NCBI RefSeq assembly: GCF_964340395.1
Contig: NC_135561.1
Coordinates: 7,300,518-7,364,517, forward strand
Source of the DNA: Glandiceps talaboti
Taxonomy: Eukaryota > Hemichordata > Enteropneusta > Spengelidae
DNA: 64,000 nucleotides
Direction: 5' to 3'
Within the stretch, counting starts at the first letter, position 1. Each line of letters starts with the position of its first letter. Below, in pieces: positions 43,210 through 62,534 of the stretch. The translations under genes were made by a program, and so were the position numbers. A model generated the notes under the pieces. It saw nothing but the letters and a program-made list of their open reading frames with translations, did no database searches and was not told the origin of the DNA.

Positions 43210-43602
43210 AGCGTAAAAAAAATTGTGTGGTTCCGATTACATTCAATTTTAGAATAGGTGGGGCTCGGTAGATTTTGCATTTAACTTTTTAAAAAAAAGT
43301 TCACGTGTGAGTGTCTAGTTCACAGTTCAGGTAGTTATATTTTTTCTGTTGTTTTCCATGTGGTCTCTGTGTCATTGGTTTCTTCTCATCAGATGTACAG
43401 CCATTACAGATTAGAAGAAATGTCTTTTTCAGTTGATGTCAGTGTCCGTATCCACTATTTCTTGCGAGACTTAACACAGTTTTCGCGATTTTCTTTTTTT
43501 TCTCGAATATGTAAAAAAAGTCCAGGGTCGAGGTGAAAAACTAGGTGGGGTCAGGTAATCGGAACCAAACAACTTTTTTTTTATTTGGCCTAACATGTTA
43601 GG
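43206..43602 (+). mobile_element. Small inverted-repeat element, family B copy 2 (best preserved)
   Basis: The left end reads AAAGCGTAAAAAAAATTGTG then TGGTTCCGATTAC. The right end on the minus strand reads TTAGGCCAAATAAAAAAAAA then GTTGTTTGGTTCCGATTACC, so the termini are inverted repeats of about 30 bp, each followed by a GGTGGGG/CCCCACC motif. The element is about 397 bp and has no coding capacity. Other copies lie at 7575-7857 and 62860-63240. It abuts or includes the stop codon of the glycosyltransferase-like gene. Confidence 0.75.
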
Positions 43603-45460
43603 CAGTTGTCGGGTTGTAATATATTATAAGTAAAATGAAAATATAATGTTATGCCATAGTCATGTTCATTTTATTATAGTTCATACTGTTCATGGGATTT
43701 CAGATATAAGCCTATGTCAAATCTAATACATAGTTATTGGTTTTTAGAGGTATAAATACAATTTTATACTTCAGCTAGGTGGAACCAAAAGTCTGAAGAA
43801 CTATTACATATTACCTTACCTCTTACTAGTCTGTTAATATCTAGCTAGCAAACCAAGTCTTCGGGGGGAGTGGGGGGGGGGGGTAGTTAGTCAGATATTC
43901 AAACTAATAGTCGTTTAAACAGCTTCTAACTTATTTTGGTTGAATATTGTCTAATTATGATAAAATAACCTGTTGTTTCCCTAGTAGCTATTTCAGTTCA
44001 TGTATTTTTAGTTGATACTATTTGAGTATATATGTGCTCCTCCCAATGAGTACCATTTGATCACCCAAAACTAGTCGAAAAATAAGAATAACTTCCATAC
44101 TTACGAGAAAATAAATGATATTTGGAATAACGTTGAGTCGTCCTGTTTTTAAAACGATACCTTAAAATTGGGGAAATTCATTAATTAAAATGCCTGGTTA
44201 AAATATTAATTATGCTAATTAATTCGTGTACACACATTTCGCCAATAGATTTGCATGTATATTGCTTCACTCAACAGTACGCTGTACGTTACTGTGACCA
44301 TACAACTACCATGATTTTACCAGTGAAAAAGACTACGTTGTACTACCAAACCAGAGAGAGTTTGAACTTTCAATATACGCAGCACGATGATTTTTATATC
44401 TCACACAGTGTTGTCTGTTACAGTCAAATTACATATTAAAACAGAATACGATACTAAAAACGCACAAGCATATCAAACGATGCATTTTATCATAATGTGA
44501 ACACACATCGACATCACTTTCGAAAATTCAAACACAAAACTGTTTCTTTGTGTTCACCATGTAATATTTAATGTGAGTGTGTAATGGATATATCCCTAAC
44601 AAAAAAAACGTTTGCGTGAGACATCAAAAACATCGAGCCGCCTGACTGAAACGCTATAATCTTTCTGGATTAGTAGTAAGTATTGGAAATAGAACGAGAC
44701 ACGTCAGTGCCGAGATGTATTTTCTACTACATGTAATAATACCAGTCCTCCATTTATGATGACTTATGATATTCGTTCTACCAAAGAACCCCATCTCGTA
44801 TTTTCACATACACACCGCATTCTCATTTAAACCACCTCACATTGCTCGTACCATATGGTATTATTGAAACAACATAATTTACATCAAGTTTACTTTACTA
44901 CTTTTTTGATAGCTGTAAGTTATAAATCTACTTAAAATATAAAACGTATTTGAAATATTGAAGAGCGTCTAGTTTTTATTATTCATGAGATCCTTATCTA
45001 ACAAAGGTACTGTACGTTCACACTTTATAAATATTGATTTATAAAGGCACTGGTGGATGATTTAGCATTTAAATTGCTCATAAATCTCTTTTTATTGCAG
45101 TTCAGATAAAAAAAACACCTCTTCGTGTTGGGCTTTGTGTACAGCGATAAACGTGTACATATTAAGCTTATTATGAAATTAACGATCGAATTTTATAAAA
45201 AAATTCATCTCCTTACCGCACGATTATTCTCATCAGATTTAAAGGTTGAAGATTAAAGTTTATTTTCTAAAGCGCATTTTCTGTGATATTCAAAAACACT
45301 ACATATAAGGCGTTCTAGAAAAAAAACACCCAAATTTTTTAAGGTAAAAAACCCCCACAAAATACACACTTTAAAATAATTACATAGTATAACACGCGTG
45401 GTAATAAAATCAATAGAGTTCGTTAGCAGTTTTAATTTCGCGTTTAAAAAGTTTTATACA

Positions 45461-45466
45461 CAGACA

Positions 45467-45506
<40 letters not shown>

Positions 45507-45560
45507 GACACAGACATACACACACACACACACAGCGACACACACACGCTCACACACATG

Positions 45561-45613
<53 letters not shown>

Positions 45614-45690
45614 AATCTGAAACATGAATAATTGTCAAAACTTAAATGTTGTATTATGTTCATAATTATAATGTTTCATAATACTAACAC
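45461..45690. repeat. (CA)n / (CAGA)n cluster followed by dispersed repeat copy 2
   Basis: Impure CA repeats span 45466-45610. They are followed by 'CATGAATAATTGTCAAAACT', 'TAAATGTTGTATTATG' and 'CATAATTATAATGTTTCATA', the same order as at 32205-32276 in PDCD2L. Confidence 0.8.
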
Positions 45691-46559
45691 ACATTTCCAT
45701 AGAAAATAACATGATATTTGTAATTATTGAGATTGGATTTCTACTATGTTTTTTTATGGTCGTCAAGGTCACCGATTACTTTCTAAATATCATAGAATTT
45801 ATAGATACTCGGAAGGAACGGTTATAGCATTGCAGGTTTGAATTCACTCTGAGACAAACCACACACGCCCAACTTTGATACACAACATTACGATTAAAAT
45901 TATCCACTCCGTGCTATCTCATTTAAATGTAATGTTCACTGTTGAGGGGCAGCTTATGTTGGACATATAACACTTCTGTATGTTCTGTACATTTCATTCG
46001 AAGTCGGGGGGGGGGGGGGGGAGATAGCGCCCTACTGCACAGCCTTACTCTCTCAAAATTTTACGGGTAATTTCCTTTAATTATCAAATTTTCTACTTTT
46101 CATTGCTCAGGTATTAAGTTCATTTACAAGAAAATACTTTGAATATCTTGTGTCAGGCTATTGTTAGTATAGAATGGAGATACCAAATTTTAATTGTTTG
46201 GAAATTAGTTGACATTTCACTTAATGACAGGAAAAATAGAAAACGAATATTGTATGCAAATTGAGGTCAATATGGGTTACTAATCCATACCAGGTGACAC
46301 AATATAAGCCAGTCACTGAAGGCTGTATGAAAACAATGTGTTATAATATCTAATACACGTCGCCATATCATAATCGATTGTCATAATATAATGATGTAGT
46401 TTCAAGATATGCCATATGGTAGCCATATTGGAAAACTGCGGCCATACTTGATTTTCAAGGTGTTTTTTTTTTCATGTATAGCATGAATGCTTAACGGTTT
46501 CATCACAATTTGAATTCGGCAGTGACAGTTCCTGGATGGATGGGTACCCATGCTTGTTA

Positions 46560-46840
46560 GCGAAATTTCAAATGTACCCCTTTTCCCGGGATATTTCAAT
46601 GAAAAACACCCCCTTTTTAAGGGAATCTGGGAGAAATCACTGCAAAAAACACCCCTTATTTCCGAAATCCGGGAGGTTTTACCTTCAAAGACACCTAATC
46701 CATACACTGGACGTACAAAAAGGGCATCCTACCCGGTACCCCTATTCTCGGAGGGTGATCTGAAAAGGTACCCCTTTTTTTACAATTCCACGGACCTAGA
46801 TGGCCGACGAAAAACACCCCTTTCCCGTGAAATTTCTAAC
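46560..46840 (+). repeat. Quasi-repeat of a CACCCCTTTTCC-type motif with open frame
   Basis: The motif AAAACACCCCTT..TTCC.GAAAT, or a GTACCCCTTTT variant, recurs about six times at irregular 30-80 bp spacing. A 122-codon open frame (46550-46918) crosses it, with recurring 'K(H/T)PL' words such as EKHPLFKG and QKTPLISEI. It matches no protein I know and is probably a repeat-derived frame rather than a gene. Confidence 0.4.
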
Positions 46841-47605
46841 AAGTATGCGTACCCGCTTCGTCTGGGACTGCCACCACCGGGAATTGGAACTATTATTACT
46901 TATCAGCTCCTGGACTAGTAAACACAAGTGCCTAAGCATGTCTACGAGGTAAAATATTGGCGTCCAGAAACAAAAATATTATGCCGCTAATTAGTGGCAC
47001 TTTCGCCCCTTTTGAAAAGTTTATTTATTGCACTATAAATAAGGATATGTGATCCTCAGCATGTGAGGCTATATAACAGAAAACTTCCTTATGATTAGAA
47101 AAAAAAGAACAATTAACAAACAAACTATAAAACAATAAAATGAAGTAGACAACACACACACACACACACACACACGTGAACACGATTGAAATGATAAAAT
47201 AAATACTAGACAATATTCTGCACCGGCAGAAAATACAAAAGCCAGAAAAAGAGAGAAAAGCTCGGTATGGCTGTCCACACATCTGTGTGAAATTTAAACA
47301 AAACTGTAAACACCCCCATTGCACTAGTAGGCTGTGGGGTATTTAAAAAGTAGATTGCCACTAATGGTCGACTTGCGGGTATATAAAAAATTAAAATATG
47401 TGATAGACTGCGACATCGGAAAGTAGTGATAACTTTATAAAGTGCGCTGCCAACGGCAGTTGTTAGTTAGAGAGAGTGCACCACCAACGACAATACTCTG
47501 ATACAAGCGTTGGTGTATTCACAGGAATGTAATCATAATGTTCAGTTGAGCTAAAAACTTTTTTTTTTTTTTTTTGCAAATCACTTTCCCTTGGATACCC
47601 CCCCA

Positions 47606-47639
<34 letters not shown>

Positions 47640-47714
47640 TCCTTTTACTCCTGTGTACTACAAAATAACAAGAGACAAAAGTAGGCAAATTTATTTTTTG
47701 AAGAGTGAAACGAG

Positions 47715-47720
47715 TTTATT
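47715..47720 (-). terminator. Candidate polyadenylation signal for PABPC1
   Basis: On the minus strand AATAAA lies about 1.27 kb after the stop at 48989. A second, AATAAA at 47690-47695, is 25 bases further. Either would give a 3' untranslated region of ordinary length. Confidence 0.4.
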
Positions 47721-48988
47721 CCAAAGTTCGACTGAAGTTTACAGTTTGAAAATCAGGCTAATGGTTCTGAACAAAAAGAGTAAATATCTGCAAAATAACG
47801 GCATCTCATGAACATTCCAATAAGATTTCCTGATCAGCAGTACTACAGTACTGTCATGTAAGCATTTAGGTTATATATATACATAATGGTTAATAAACCC
47901 TATATATAATAGTAACGTCAGCAAAATCCATGTGTACCAAAGACACTAGGAAATATTAATATATGCAAAATGTCACTCTTTTCAATCCATGTGAGAAAAC
48001 ATTCACGTCAAATCAATGGATGTGCTAGTAGAGATAAAATGTTCAACAAAATCATCAAAACCTCATAACTATTTCAAAAGGAATATATATGTGTGTATCG
48101 TTTGTTTAGTTTTTTGAACACTTTAAAGAATCTCTAGATAGCCTCAACATGGGGGTTAAATACATCTAATACTTTTACAGTATAGTAATACAATGAAGCA
48201 GGAAAACGTTTGGACAATATACACCTTCAAAAAGGACCACCTAGAGCTATGAATACCTTCTCAGAACCAACTTCATGTTTTGAGGATTGGAATATACATG
48301 TGCCTACAACCCTATCACATTTGTATTTTGTCCTCTGACCCAAGCAGATTCCACAACTACATAGGGATTCCGACTGAAATTTCCAATCCATTTTCACGTC
48401 AATCTGTTGAAAGTATCAACTCTACTGTAATCAAGTTCAAGGTCACTTGCCTCTAATTTTTGTCAAATTCAATGGCATGTCATTCTAAATTCTAAGAATG
48501 CCATAACCTATCTATCTGTACATGTAACTGTGGACAAGGGACAAGTTAACTGAAATTTCCTTTAACAACTGATACTGTCGATTTGCCCTTGTTGAAAGTT
48601 CACAAGTACAACACATGAAAACTACTCATGGCTAAAGCAAGGACCATTCTCCATAACTCAGCACAGTCATGCACACTGTGGGCACAACTGCTGAAAGACG
48701 ATAATGGAAAACAGTCCCTTTTTAGCAAACATTTATTCCTACTGTTAAGTTCCATTATCCTGATGTCCATTACTGCTCTTTTTTTTTAGTTGTTGCAGAA
48801 TTTTATACATATTTTTAAAAAAGTTTTCCTGTTTTTTTGTTCACTTTTATATTTTTCTATTTGTTGATTGTACTGCTGCTGGCATGTAAAGATTTTATGT
48901 TTCTTTTACTATTTTTTATGAATTTTCATTTTTTCTTTTGCTGTTTTTCATGCACATTTTTCTTTCTTTCTATATTTAGTGATCGATA

Positions 48989-55871
<6,883 letters not shown>

Positions 55872-56009
55872 CTACGACGATAACTGGATATAAATGTTAG
55901 ACTTACTGTCAATTCTGAAGTTACTTTTCGATGATACTGGTGATGTTGCAGCTGAGGGTTGATCTTCGTTAGCTTCAAACTTTGGTACTAATTCTCGTTT
56001 CACAATTCC

Positions 56010-56078
56010 GTTTTGAATTTTTTTTGGTTTGGTTTTTTAAAATTTTGAAATTTTTTTGTGATTTTTCAGTATTATTTG
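56010..56078 (-). promoter_or_regulatory. A-rich autoregulatory element in the PABPC1 leader
   Basis: On the minus strand the 5' untranslated region contains A-tracts in series: GAAAAATCACAAAAAAATTT, CAAAATTTTAAAAAACC and AAACCAAAAAAAATTCAAAA. In vertebrates and other animals a leader A-tract binds PABP itself and represses its own translation. Position and composition match; function here is inferred. Confidence 0.75.
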
Positions 56079-56150
56079 TATATCTTCCAGCGTTTGTGGA
56101 CCTAAAAAGACACACAAACTGCTACAAAACTCTCTCAGCAAAAGAAAAAT

Positions 56151-56188
56151 GAAGAGAGACGACACACAGACATCTGCATATATTTATA
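56151..56188 (-). promoter_or_regulatory. PABPC1 core promoter: TATA box and 5'TOP start
   Basis: On the minus strand TATAAATA occupies 56188-56181. Thirty bases after its first T lies CTCTCTTC (56158-56151), a terminal oligopyrimidine start. PABPC1 mRNAs of animals are TOP mRNAs under mTOR control, so a start at C 56158 or C 56156 is expected. That leaves a leader of about 308 nt without an intron. Confidence 0.6.
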
Positions 56189-57054
56189 TCGCCAGGTCAT
56201 TTATCCTTCCGCACCGATCTTTCCCGAACGCGGTATCGCGCTCGGAATTGCATTGAAATGTCATTGAATGTGGTATCGTGTATTCTCGGAAAATATTTAC
56301 AGAAAATAGTTCCGTGTAATTTCCCTATACATGTCCCATTACTAAAATGACATTACTCATAGGGAGAGTTCCCCAATTTAGTATTTTCGGATAACTCCTT
56401 TAAGAAAACCAGTGACACGCACTGTACTAAATAACTTGTTGCGGAACAATATAAATAGCCTAATAACGCACTTAGCGAGAGCTCGTGACGTTAGCAACAA
56501 CCCTATCGACGGGGTGTCCCGAACTAATATCACGGAATACATGATAACAGTCAACAGAGGGCGCGAATCACACATCTCGTAAAGCGACATTCACGTTTCT
56601 CAGAAGATAACTATGGATGAAGTTGGAGATATATCTGCATCTTCCGACAACCTTTTCTGCAAAAAAATGAAACAAACAAAAAAGACCCAGTGCATGTGAT
56701 AAAAACTTATAAATGTTCATGGACCAATAAAGCTTAAAATAGCTTACGTTTCCGGAGTAACCCTTTTGAGTTCAATCCTTCCTCTCAGTTCAGTGAAAGC
56801 CTGGTGGAAGTAACACAAATAAACCATAAACAATGTATAAACAACACTTAAATAGTATGGTATAGTTTGCATACATTCTCGATTATAAATCAAAAGTAAG
56901 AACCCAGAGAATCAGAAGTGGGCCATGTTTGCTTGTGTATCGAAATTTCAAACAACTATCAGAGAGTATATATACGTAGGCATTTATGATTCAATGATAA
57001 TCTCTATTTATATCCACATAAATTTAGAATTTTGTCACCACTGAGCAGGGCCCA

Positions 57055-57240
57055 GGTGTACATTCTATGATTAAAACCCCTTATGCACAACAGTTCTCCA
57101 GGTGTACATGATAGTACGTAGCCCTCTCCCCCTTGTACATAACAGTTTTCCAGGTGTACACGATATGATTAAAGCCCCCCCCCATATATTAGTTACCCAG
57201 GTGTACATGATCGATATGATTAAAGCCCCCCCCCCCTTAT
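57055..57240. repeat. About three to four copies, 60-bp unit, with C-runs
   Basis: Units repeat CCTTATGCACAACAGTTCTC, CAGGTGTACATGATA and GATTAAAGCCCCCCCCC. The C-runs differ in length between copies. Confidence 0.75.
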
Positions 57241-57616
57241 GCATAAACAGCAGCGCTCCAACTTTCTCCCAATCAGAACTCTGGTGAACTATTTTCTGAT
57301 CTGCCATCCAATCGAATATGCAAATAAATAATATTATAATATGATATTGAGAATGAATTGTTCAGTTAGGTACATTCTAAAAATAATACACTCGTACCAC
57401 CCCAACAATCACCGCCGTTCTCCATAAAAAAAATCATTTTCTCCTATTACAAATGCAGTCTAGCTTTACACATTTGAAAAGTTACTTTAAATTCCAGTGA
57501 AGATAATAGTCTCATAACGTCAAATAGATTGAAGCTGATGCCAAATCAAATATACGTCGGTATTCTAGCGTATTTTACCCATCAATAACTTAAAAAATAT
57601 ATTTAAAAACAAACAT

Positions 57617-57756
57617 ACAGACATACATACAATCAAACAAACAAGCAAACAAACAAGCAAGCAAGCAAGCAAACAAGCAAACAAACAAACAAACAAACAA
57701 ACAAACAAACAAACAAACAAACAAACAAACAAACAAACAAACAAACAAACAAACAC
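57617..57756. repeat. (AAAC)n / (AAGC)n microsatellite
   Basis: Nearly pure AAAC repeats, interrupted by AAGC units at about 57643-57680. The frame rich in LFVCLFVC on the minus strand is an artefact. Confidence 0.95.
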
Positions 57757-58059
57757 CCCCAATTATTGAATTATACTAGTTCACCAAACATTCAAAAGAA
57801 GGTTATTGTACATGTAACGTTTGGGATACCACAAAAATACTTCGATGACGACAGCTTTGGAGATTCTGATGGGAAACCAACTAGAAGAAATAAAATTAAA
57901 AAACACCATTTCATTATTTCTTAAAATTTCAAGAAAACAGTTTATTTTTATCGCCACATGACGAAAATTGGAAGTATTGGATCATGGAAGTCGCAAGGCA
58001 AGTGTAACTTTAATAGACAAAAATATTGTTTGGCAGCAAATCATTTTGAAATATGTCTT

Positions 58060-58127
58060 GTATTGTGGCGGCGTCTTTCACTTTTCCTTTTTTGTATTGT
58101 GGCGGCGTCTTTCAGTTTTCCTGTGAG
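58060..58127. repeat. 34-bp direct duplication
   Basis: GTATTGTGGCGGCGTCTTTC followed by ACTTTTCC or AGTTTTCC occurs twice, starting at 58060 and 58094, upstream of KIF13. Confidence 0.8.
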
Positions 58128-58455
58128 CATTCTCACAAGTTTCGCTTTCTCGTGACGATTATAAGACAAATGAACATCGACATTTATGCATTCTGAAACA
58201 TGTGAAAGGCGCGTCGTCCTGAGGTCAACTCAAGGGGTCATCTTAGCTCTGTGAAGTTCCCGGATGATACATTCACGATACAACATGGCGAGTTAACGAT
58301 GTGTGGAAACATACCACCAATAAGGGGTTCATGATGGCTTACTTGTTATCGTCCTTTTGGATTTTTTGCGGTACTTAGCGCTTGAATCAAGATTTAAGAT
58401 CTCTCTGGATATTAGCTGTAAATTTAGGTGTAATTGGTGCTAATTAAGTGCGGCA

Positions 58456-58703
58456 ATGTCGTCATCGAAGGTGCGAGTGGCTGTCCGGGTTCGGCCCTTC
58501 AATCGCCGAGGTAGGCTTCGCTCCAAAACTTTTCATACCTTACGCAATGTAAACAAACTCATACACGATCCATGTTTCGTCTGTGACTAACGGATTTTCG
58601 TGACCTCTTTCCCACCAGAACTCGAACTTGGAACAAAATGTTGCATAGATATGGATGGACATCAAACAATTTTATTCCCGGCTAACAGCAAGGGGGCCGA
58701 CAG
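58456..58703 (+). CDS. KIF13A: Kinesin-like protein KIF13 (N-terminus only, partial)
   Basis: Two exons: 58456-58510 and 58619-58703, joined in phase (donor CGAG|GTAGGC, acceptor TTTCCCACCAG). They encode MSSSKVRVAVRVRPFNRRE, ELELGTKCCIDMDGH and QTILFPANSKGAD, about 46 residues. This is the start of a kinesin-3 motor domain; KIF13A RRELELNTKCVVEMEGNQTVL is the closest match I recall, with KIF13B next. The phase at the end is 2. The ATP-binding exon (GQTGSGK) was not found before 64000, so the rest lies outside. KIF13 motors carry endosomal and membrane cargo to microtubule plus ends. Confidence 0.85.
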
Positions 58704-61700
58704 GTAAGGCGCTTTTTACAACGAGTCATCAATCCACGAGTGCTAGTCGTGAGAGCGGATGATCGCAACGTGGACTCGGGACTCGCTGATTTATTTTTAG
58801 CACGGCGTTATATTTTGGTGGGCGGTGTAAGGGAAAACACTTGAAACTGGGTCTTTAATGACGGCTAGCTTGTAGAGTTCAAAGAAGTAATAAATTGTGT
58901 TTTTTCCTCCGATGGAAACCACACAATATATTCGAGTACATCATACTGTACATACACTACAGGCACTCAGACAGAAATCTAAATGTGAATGTTAAACCGT
59001 AAACGTTATGTCCCGCCGACATTGTATTGCACGATTGAGGCCGGCTTCTTTTGTTTGTCATGTTTTATGCCCACTTTTAAAACGAGTACACTGAAAAATG
59101 AACAGATTTCAAATAGAAGTCTAAATGTATAATATGACAGAAACAATATTATCTTATCTAGTATCAAAAAGTGGATTTAGTTGCATGTAATATATTGGTG
59201 CATCACCTATTTGATGTCACCACAATGAGTCATGCATGTAGGTAGGTGTGTGTGTGTCATGTGTTTACGTCTGTAAGTCCGTCATTCTATGTTTTGTATT
59301 TTGTAAATAAATGCCAATAATTGGAGTGATGCCAGATGCGAAATGTTGCATTAGCTCAGTGTTGCTTCTTGATGTGAAGCTGGGAAAACTGACTATGAAA
59401 GTCGATTGAATCAGCTCATTTCCTGCAACCCCAAATTATAAACAGTGGTCGACTTGTTCAATTTGTCCAGTTCCAAGAAACTGTTGGAATGAGATTCCAT
59501 AAAATCTATTTCCTTAAAGCAAAAATTTCCTTAAAGTGAAAAGTTATTCCATAATCAAATATCTCATGATAAACCCAACAACCAAAACTAACATCTTTGA
59601 TAATACCGGTAAAATGATGATGTGTGAAGGGTTGTTGCCTCTATATACTGGCTGTCCAGGGTCAATGGTATTGGATATATTCTTTTGAAGGACTGAAATC
59701 TGGTCACAAATATATCATATAACAAAAACGGAATTCAATTGGAATGATAGGTATGAAGAATGAGTAAAAATATCTGGTCGTTAATAAAAAATTAAATTTC
59801 TAAGTAAGATATCTCCATCAAATTTGAAACATGTTCAGTTATGTAAATCATATTAATATATGCAAATTAGATAGATTAACCTAGATATACAGTACATAAT
59901 ATTTGCATGTTTTATATCTTTATTAAGTTAAATGTTTGTTGACACTTAAGGACTGAAAAAATATGAGATAATCAAGTTTTATAAGTGTTTTCATTTGTTG
60001 TAACCGTGACTACTTCTCAATTCCATGATCATCTCATAATTAATTGTTATCAGTGTTTTCACAGTTGGTGGTGATTTCCTTATCAGAATTATTTGCACTA
60101 CCACTTGTACCCTGAGGTATATAGTTGGACTACACATAGTATCCATTTAGTGATGTGACTTGTAAGTGTTAAGATTTCAGTCATCATAGTAGAGAGATAC
60201 ATGTAAATGTATGTATCATTCTATCACTGTAATGGAAAGATATGGTTAAAAGTAAAAGAAAGAAGAAGTCCTGTGTATAGGGACAAAAGTGAAAAAGAAA
60301 TTGGAGTGGCATCAGGCATCAATGGGGTCATATTAGCAGGTGGTATGATTCTATCTGTCTGTCCTTAGACGTAAATAGAAGCACAAGAACACTGTGGGAT
60401 GAGAGTTGAAAGACAATCTGCTGAGATGTATTAATATAACTGGTATGTTAGCTCAGTGTGTGGTGTGATTCTTGGTCCATGTTTGACAATGTTGGGCAGT
60501 GACTCATCCAATGTGTTGGTAGTAGTTTTCACTGGTTCTAACAAGATTGAATTTCTCTTCAAGTATTGACACTTGTGTGTTTATCCTAGTGACAGTTCAG
60601 TGTACATGTACAACAGTTGAATGAATGTTGTTACAAATAAAACACTTTTATACAGCATATGGCAACCACTTTTACAAAACATTTTGTTATAAATAATTCA
60701 AAAAATAAATTGCTAATTTTGGGTACATTTTTGCAAAATAGAATTGAGTAAGAAAGCTAAAGAGGTACAATTTCACATAAAAAATTTGAAAGGATATGCA
60801 TGAACCCCCCCCCCCCCCCCCACCAGCAACAAGTGGATATAAGTGATGGAAATTTCCGCACAAAGGATATCATAAATTATTAATAATGTTATTTTAAGTT
60901 TTAAGACCAATGACATAATTTATCTTAATTATTATTTTTATCAAGTGGTTTGCAACATACAAAGGATTATATTTCTGGTTGCATAATTAATTAGTATACA
61001 TGAATATACATGTATATAATACATGTGCATTGTGTATATTATATATTTGCATAAATAATGTAACTGTTGACAATATTAACAATACATGTACATGTAGCAG
61101 ATATACATGGCAATAGCTGCCTACATTGCATATTCATATTCATAATAGGATCTACAAAATTTTTTTAAAAATTAGTTTTTTCTTCTAATTTTAGAATTGC
61201 ATAGGGTCATTTACCAGATCTGTCTCTGTATACTTTACACATAATTTATGAATTTGACCATCTGCTTTGGAGAAAAATATTGCAAAATGGTATAACAGAA
61301 TTGATAACCATGAAAATACCATCTGTATATTTTTATCTTATATTTAACAGCCATCTTGTATCTACCAACCATCTGAATCCAATTTACTTCGTCATTTTAT
61401 TTCCATTTTAATCCCATGTGGACTCAAATTTAACTTCTACATTTGGTCGTTAGATTTAGCTAAAGTGAATTATTACAGCTACAATTTTCTATAGATTGCC
61501 ATTGGTGTAACAGACTACCACCTTATCAATTTAGCAATCTGGGTACAATGTTAGTAGTCTATGCATGCTGGACTACTGTTAATTTTGAGGTTTTTTTTGG
61601 CAATGTGTGTAGAAGAGAAGCCAGAAACAATTTGTAACCTTGAAATTTGAAAAGAGCAAATAGTAATTTTTTGACCTTACATGTGGTGTAGTGTTTTTGT

Positions 61701-62162
61701 CACATACATGTGTTTCCCTACATGTCCATTGATTCATAATATCCCACATTTGCATACAGGATGAGTTCAACTCTTGGTTTCCATAAGTGATTAATACACC
61801 CTCTTTTAAAAAATCATTCAATTTTACTCGTGAGAACTCCCAATTCAACAATTTTGAAATGATGGCATAAAGATTATTGACTGAATGTACCGTCCCTGAT
61901 ATACAATGTATGGATTGCACTGCTGAGAGTCGGGCAGGTATCCAAAAACCTGGCAAATCTTAACAGTAATTCATTTTTCATCAAAAGAACTATACAGTCA
62001 CATGCAAGAAAAGTTTGTATTCAAATTGTACTAACCATTCTATTATTTACTGTGGATAGTCAACTATAAACTTACAAGTGTTGTTTTTACTCAAACTAAG
62101 TTAAATTTAGTTCTGTTTGTACTGTAGCATCACAAAATTACTGAAACAAATATTTGATATTT

Positions 62163-62204
62163 CATACTTATTATGAAATATTTGACATTTTCATAATAAG
62201 TATG
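62163..62204. repeat. Hairpin with 16-bp arms
   Basis: CATACTTATTATGAAA, a spacer of about 10 bases, then TTTTCATAATAAGTATG. The arms are exact complements over 16 bases. Confidence 0.75.
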
Positions 62205-62366
62205 TAACAAAAGACTCTAAAGGTATTATATATACCATAATTCATTATATTGATGACATGAAATATGAAAATAAATTGTCAAAGATCGTTTTTATTTTTA
62301 GAGATATTTCATTTTCTTTTACACATTCAAATGAAATAATTCAATAAAAAAAAAACCGAGGTACTG

Positions 62367-62534
62367 CAGGGGTGAACAAATCCACTGGTCCTGGGTCCGG
62401 GACTAGCTATTTTTTGTGGCGGACCACACAAATTTTACCTTGTACCACTAATTCTTTCAGCAGGACCACTGGATTTTTTAACTTAGGCACTGGTCTGAGG
62501 ACCACCAGTTCACAAAATGATTTGTTCACCCCTG
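62367..62534. mobile_element. hAT-like MITE, 168 bp, with 5-bp target duplication
   Basis: The ends CAGGGGTGAACAAATC and GATTTGTTCACCCCTG are exact 16-bp inverted repeats. The string TACTG flanks both sides (62362-62366 and 62535-62539), consistent with a target-site duplication. CAGGGGTG termini are typical of hAT transposons. It is non-coding, and intact ends suggest a fairly recent insertion in the KIF13 intron. Confidence 0.8.

Larger units (their letters stand above)
43603..47690. other. Intergenic DNA between convergent genes, no gene recognised
   Basis: It holds a G-run near 43875, a (CA)n cluster, the second copy of the dispersed repeat (45610), a G-run at 46006-46021, a quasi-repeat near 46560 and a short (CA)n at 47153-47175. 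Nothing resembles a host protein. Confidence 0.6.
56189..58455. other. Divergent intergenic region between PABPC1 and KIF13
   Basis: No coding sequence is recognised. It holds a tandem repeat at 57055-57240, the (AAAC)n at 57617-57756, a 34-bp duplication at 58060-58127 and the likely KIF13 promoter, which is richer in CG from about 58200. Confidence 0.5.

Noticed and set aside
61579-61956. 125-codon minus-strand frame in the KIF13 intron
   Set aside because: No recognisable family or splice context; treated as chance.
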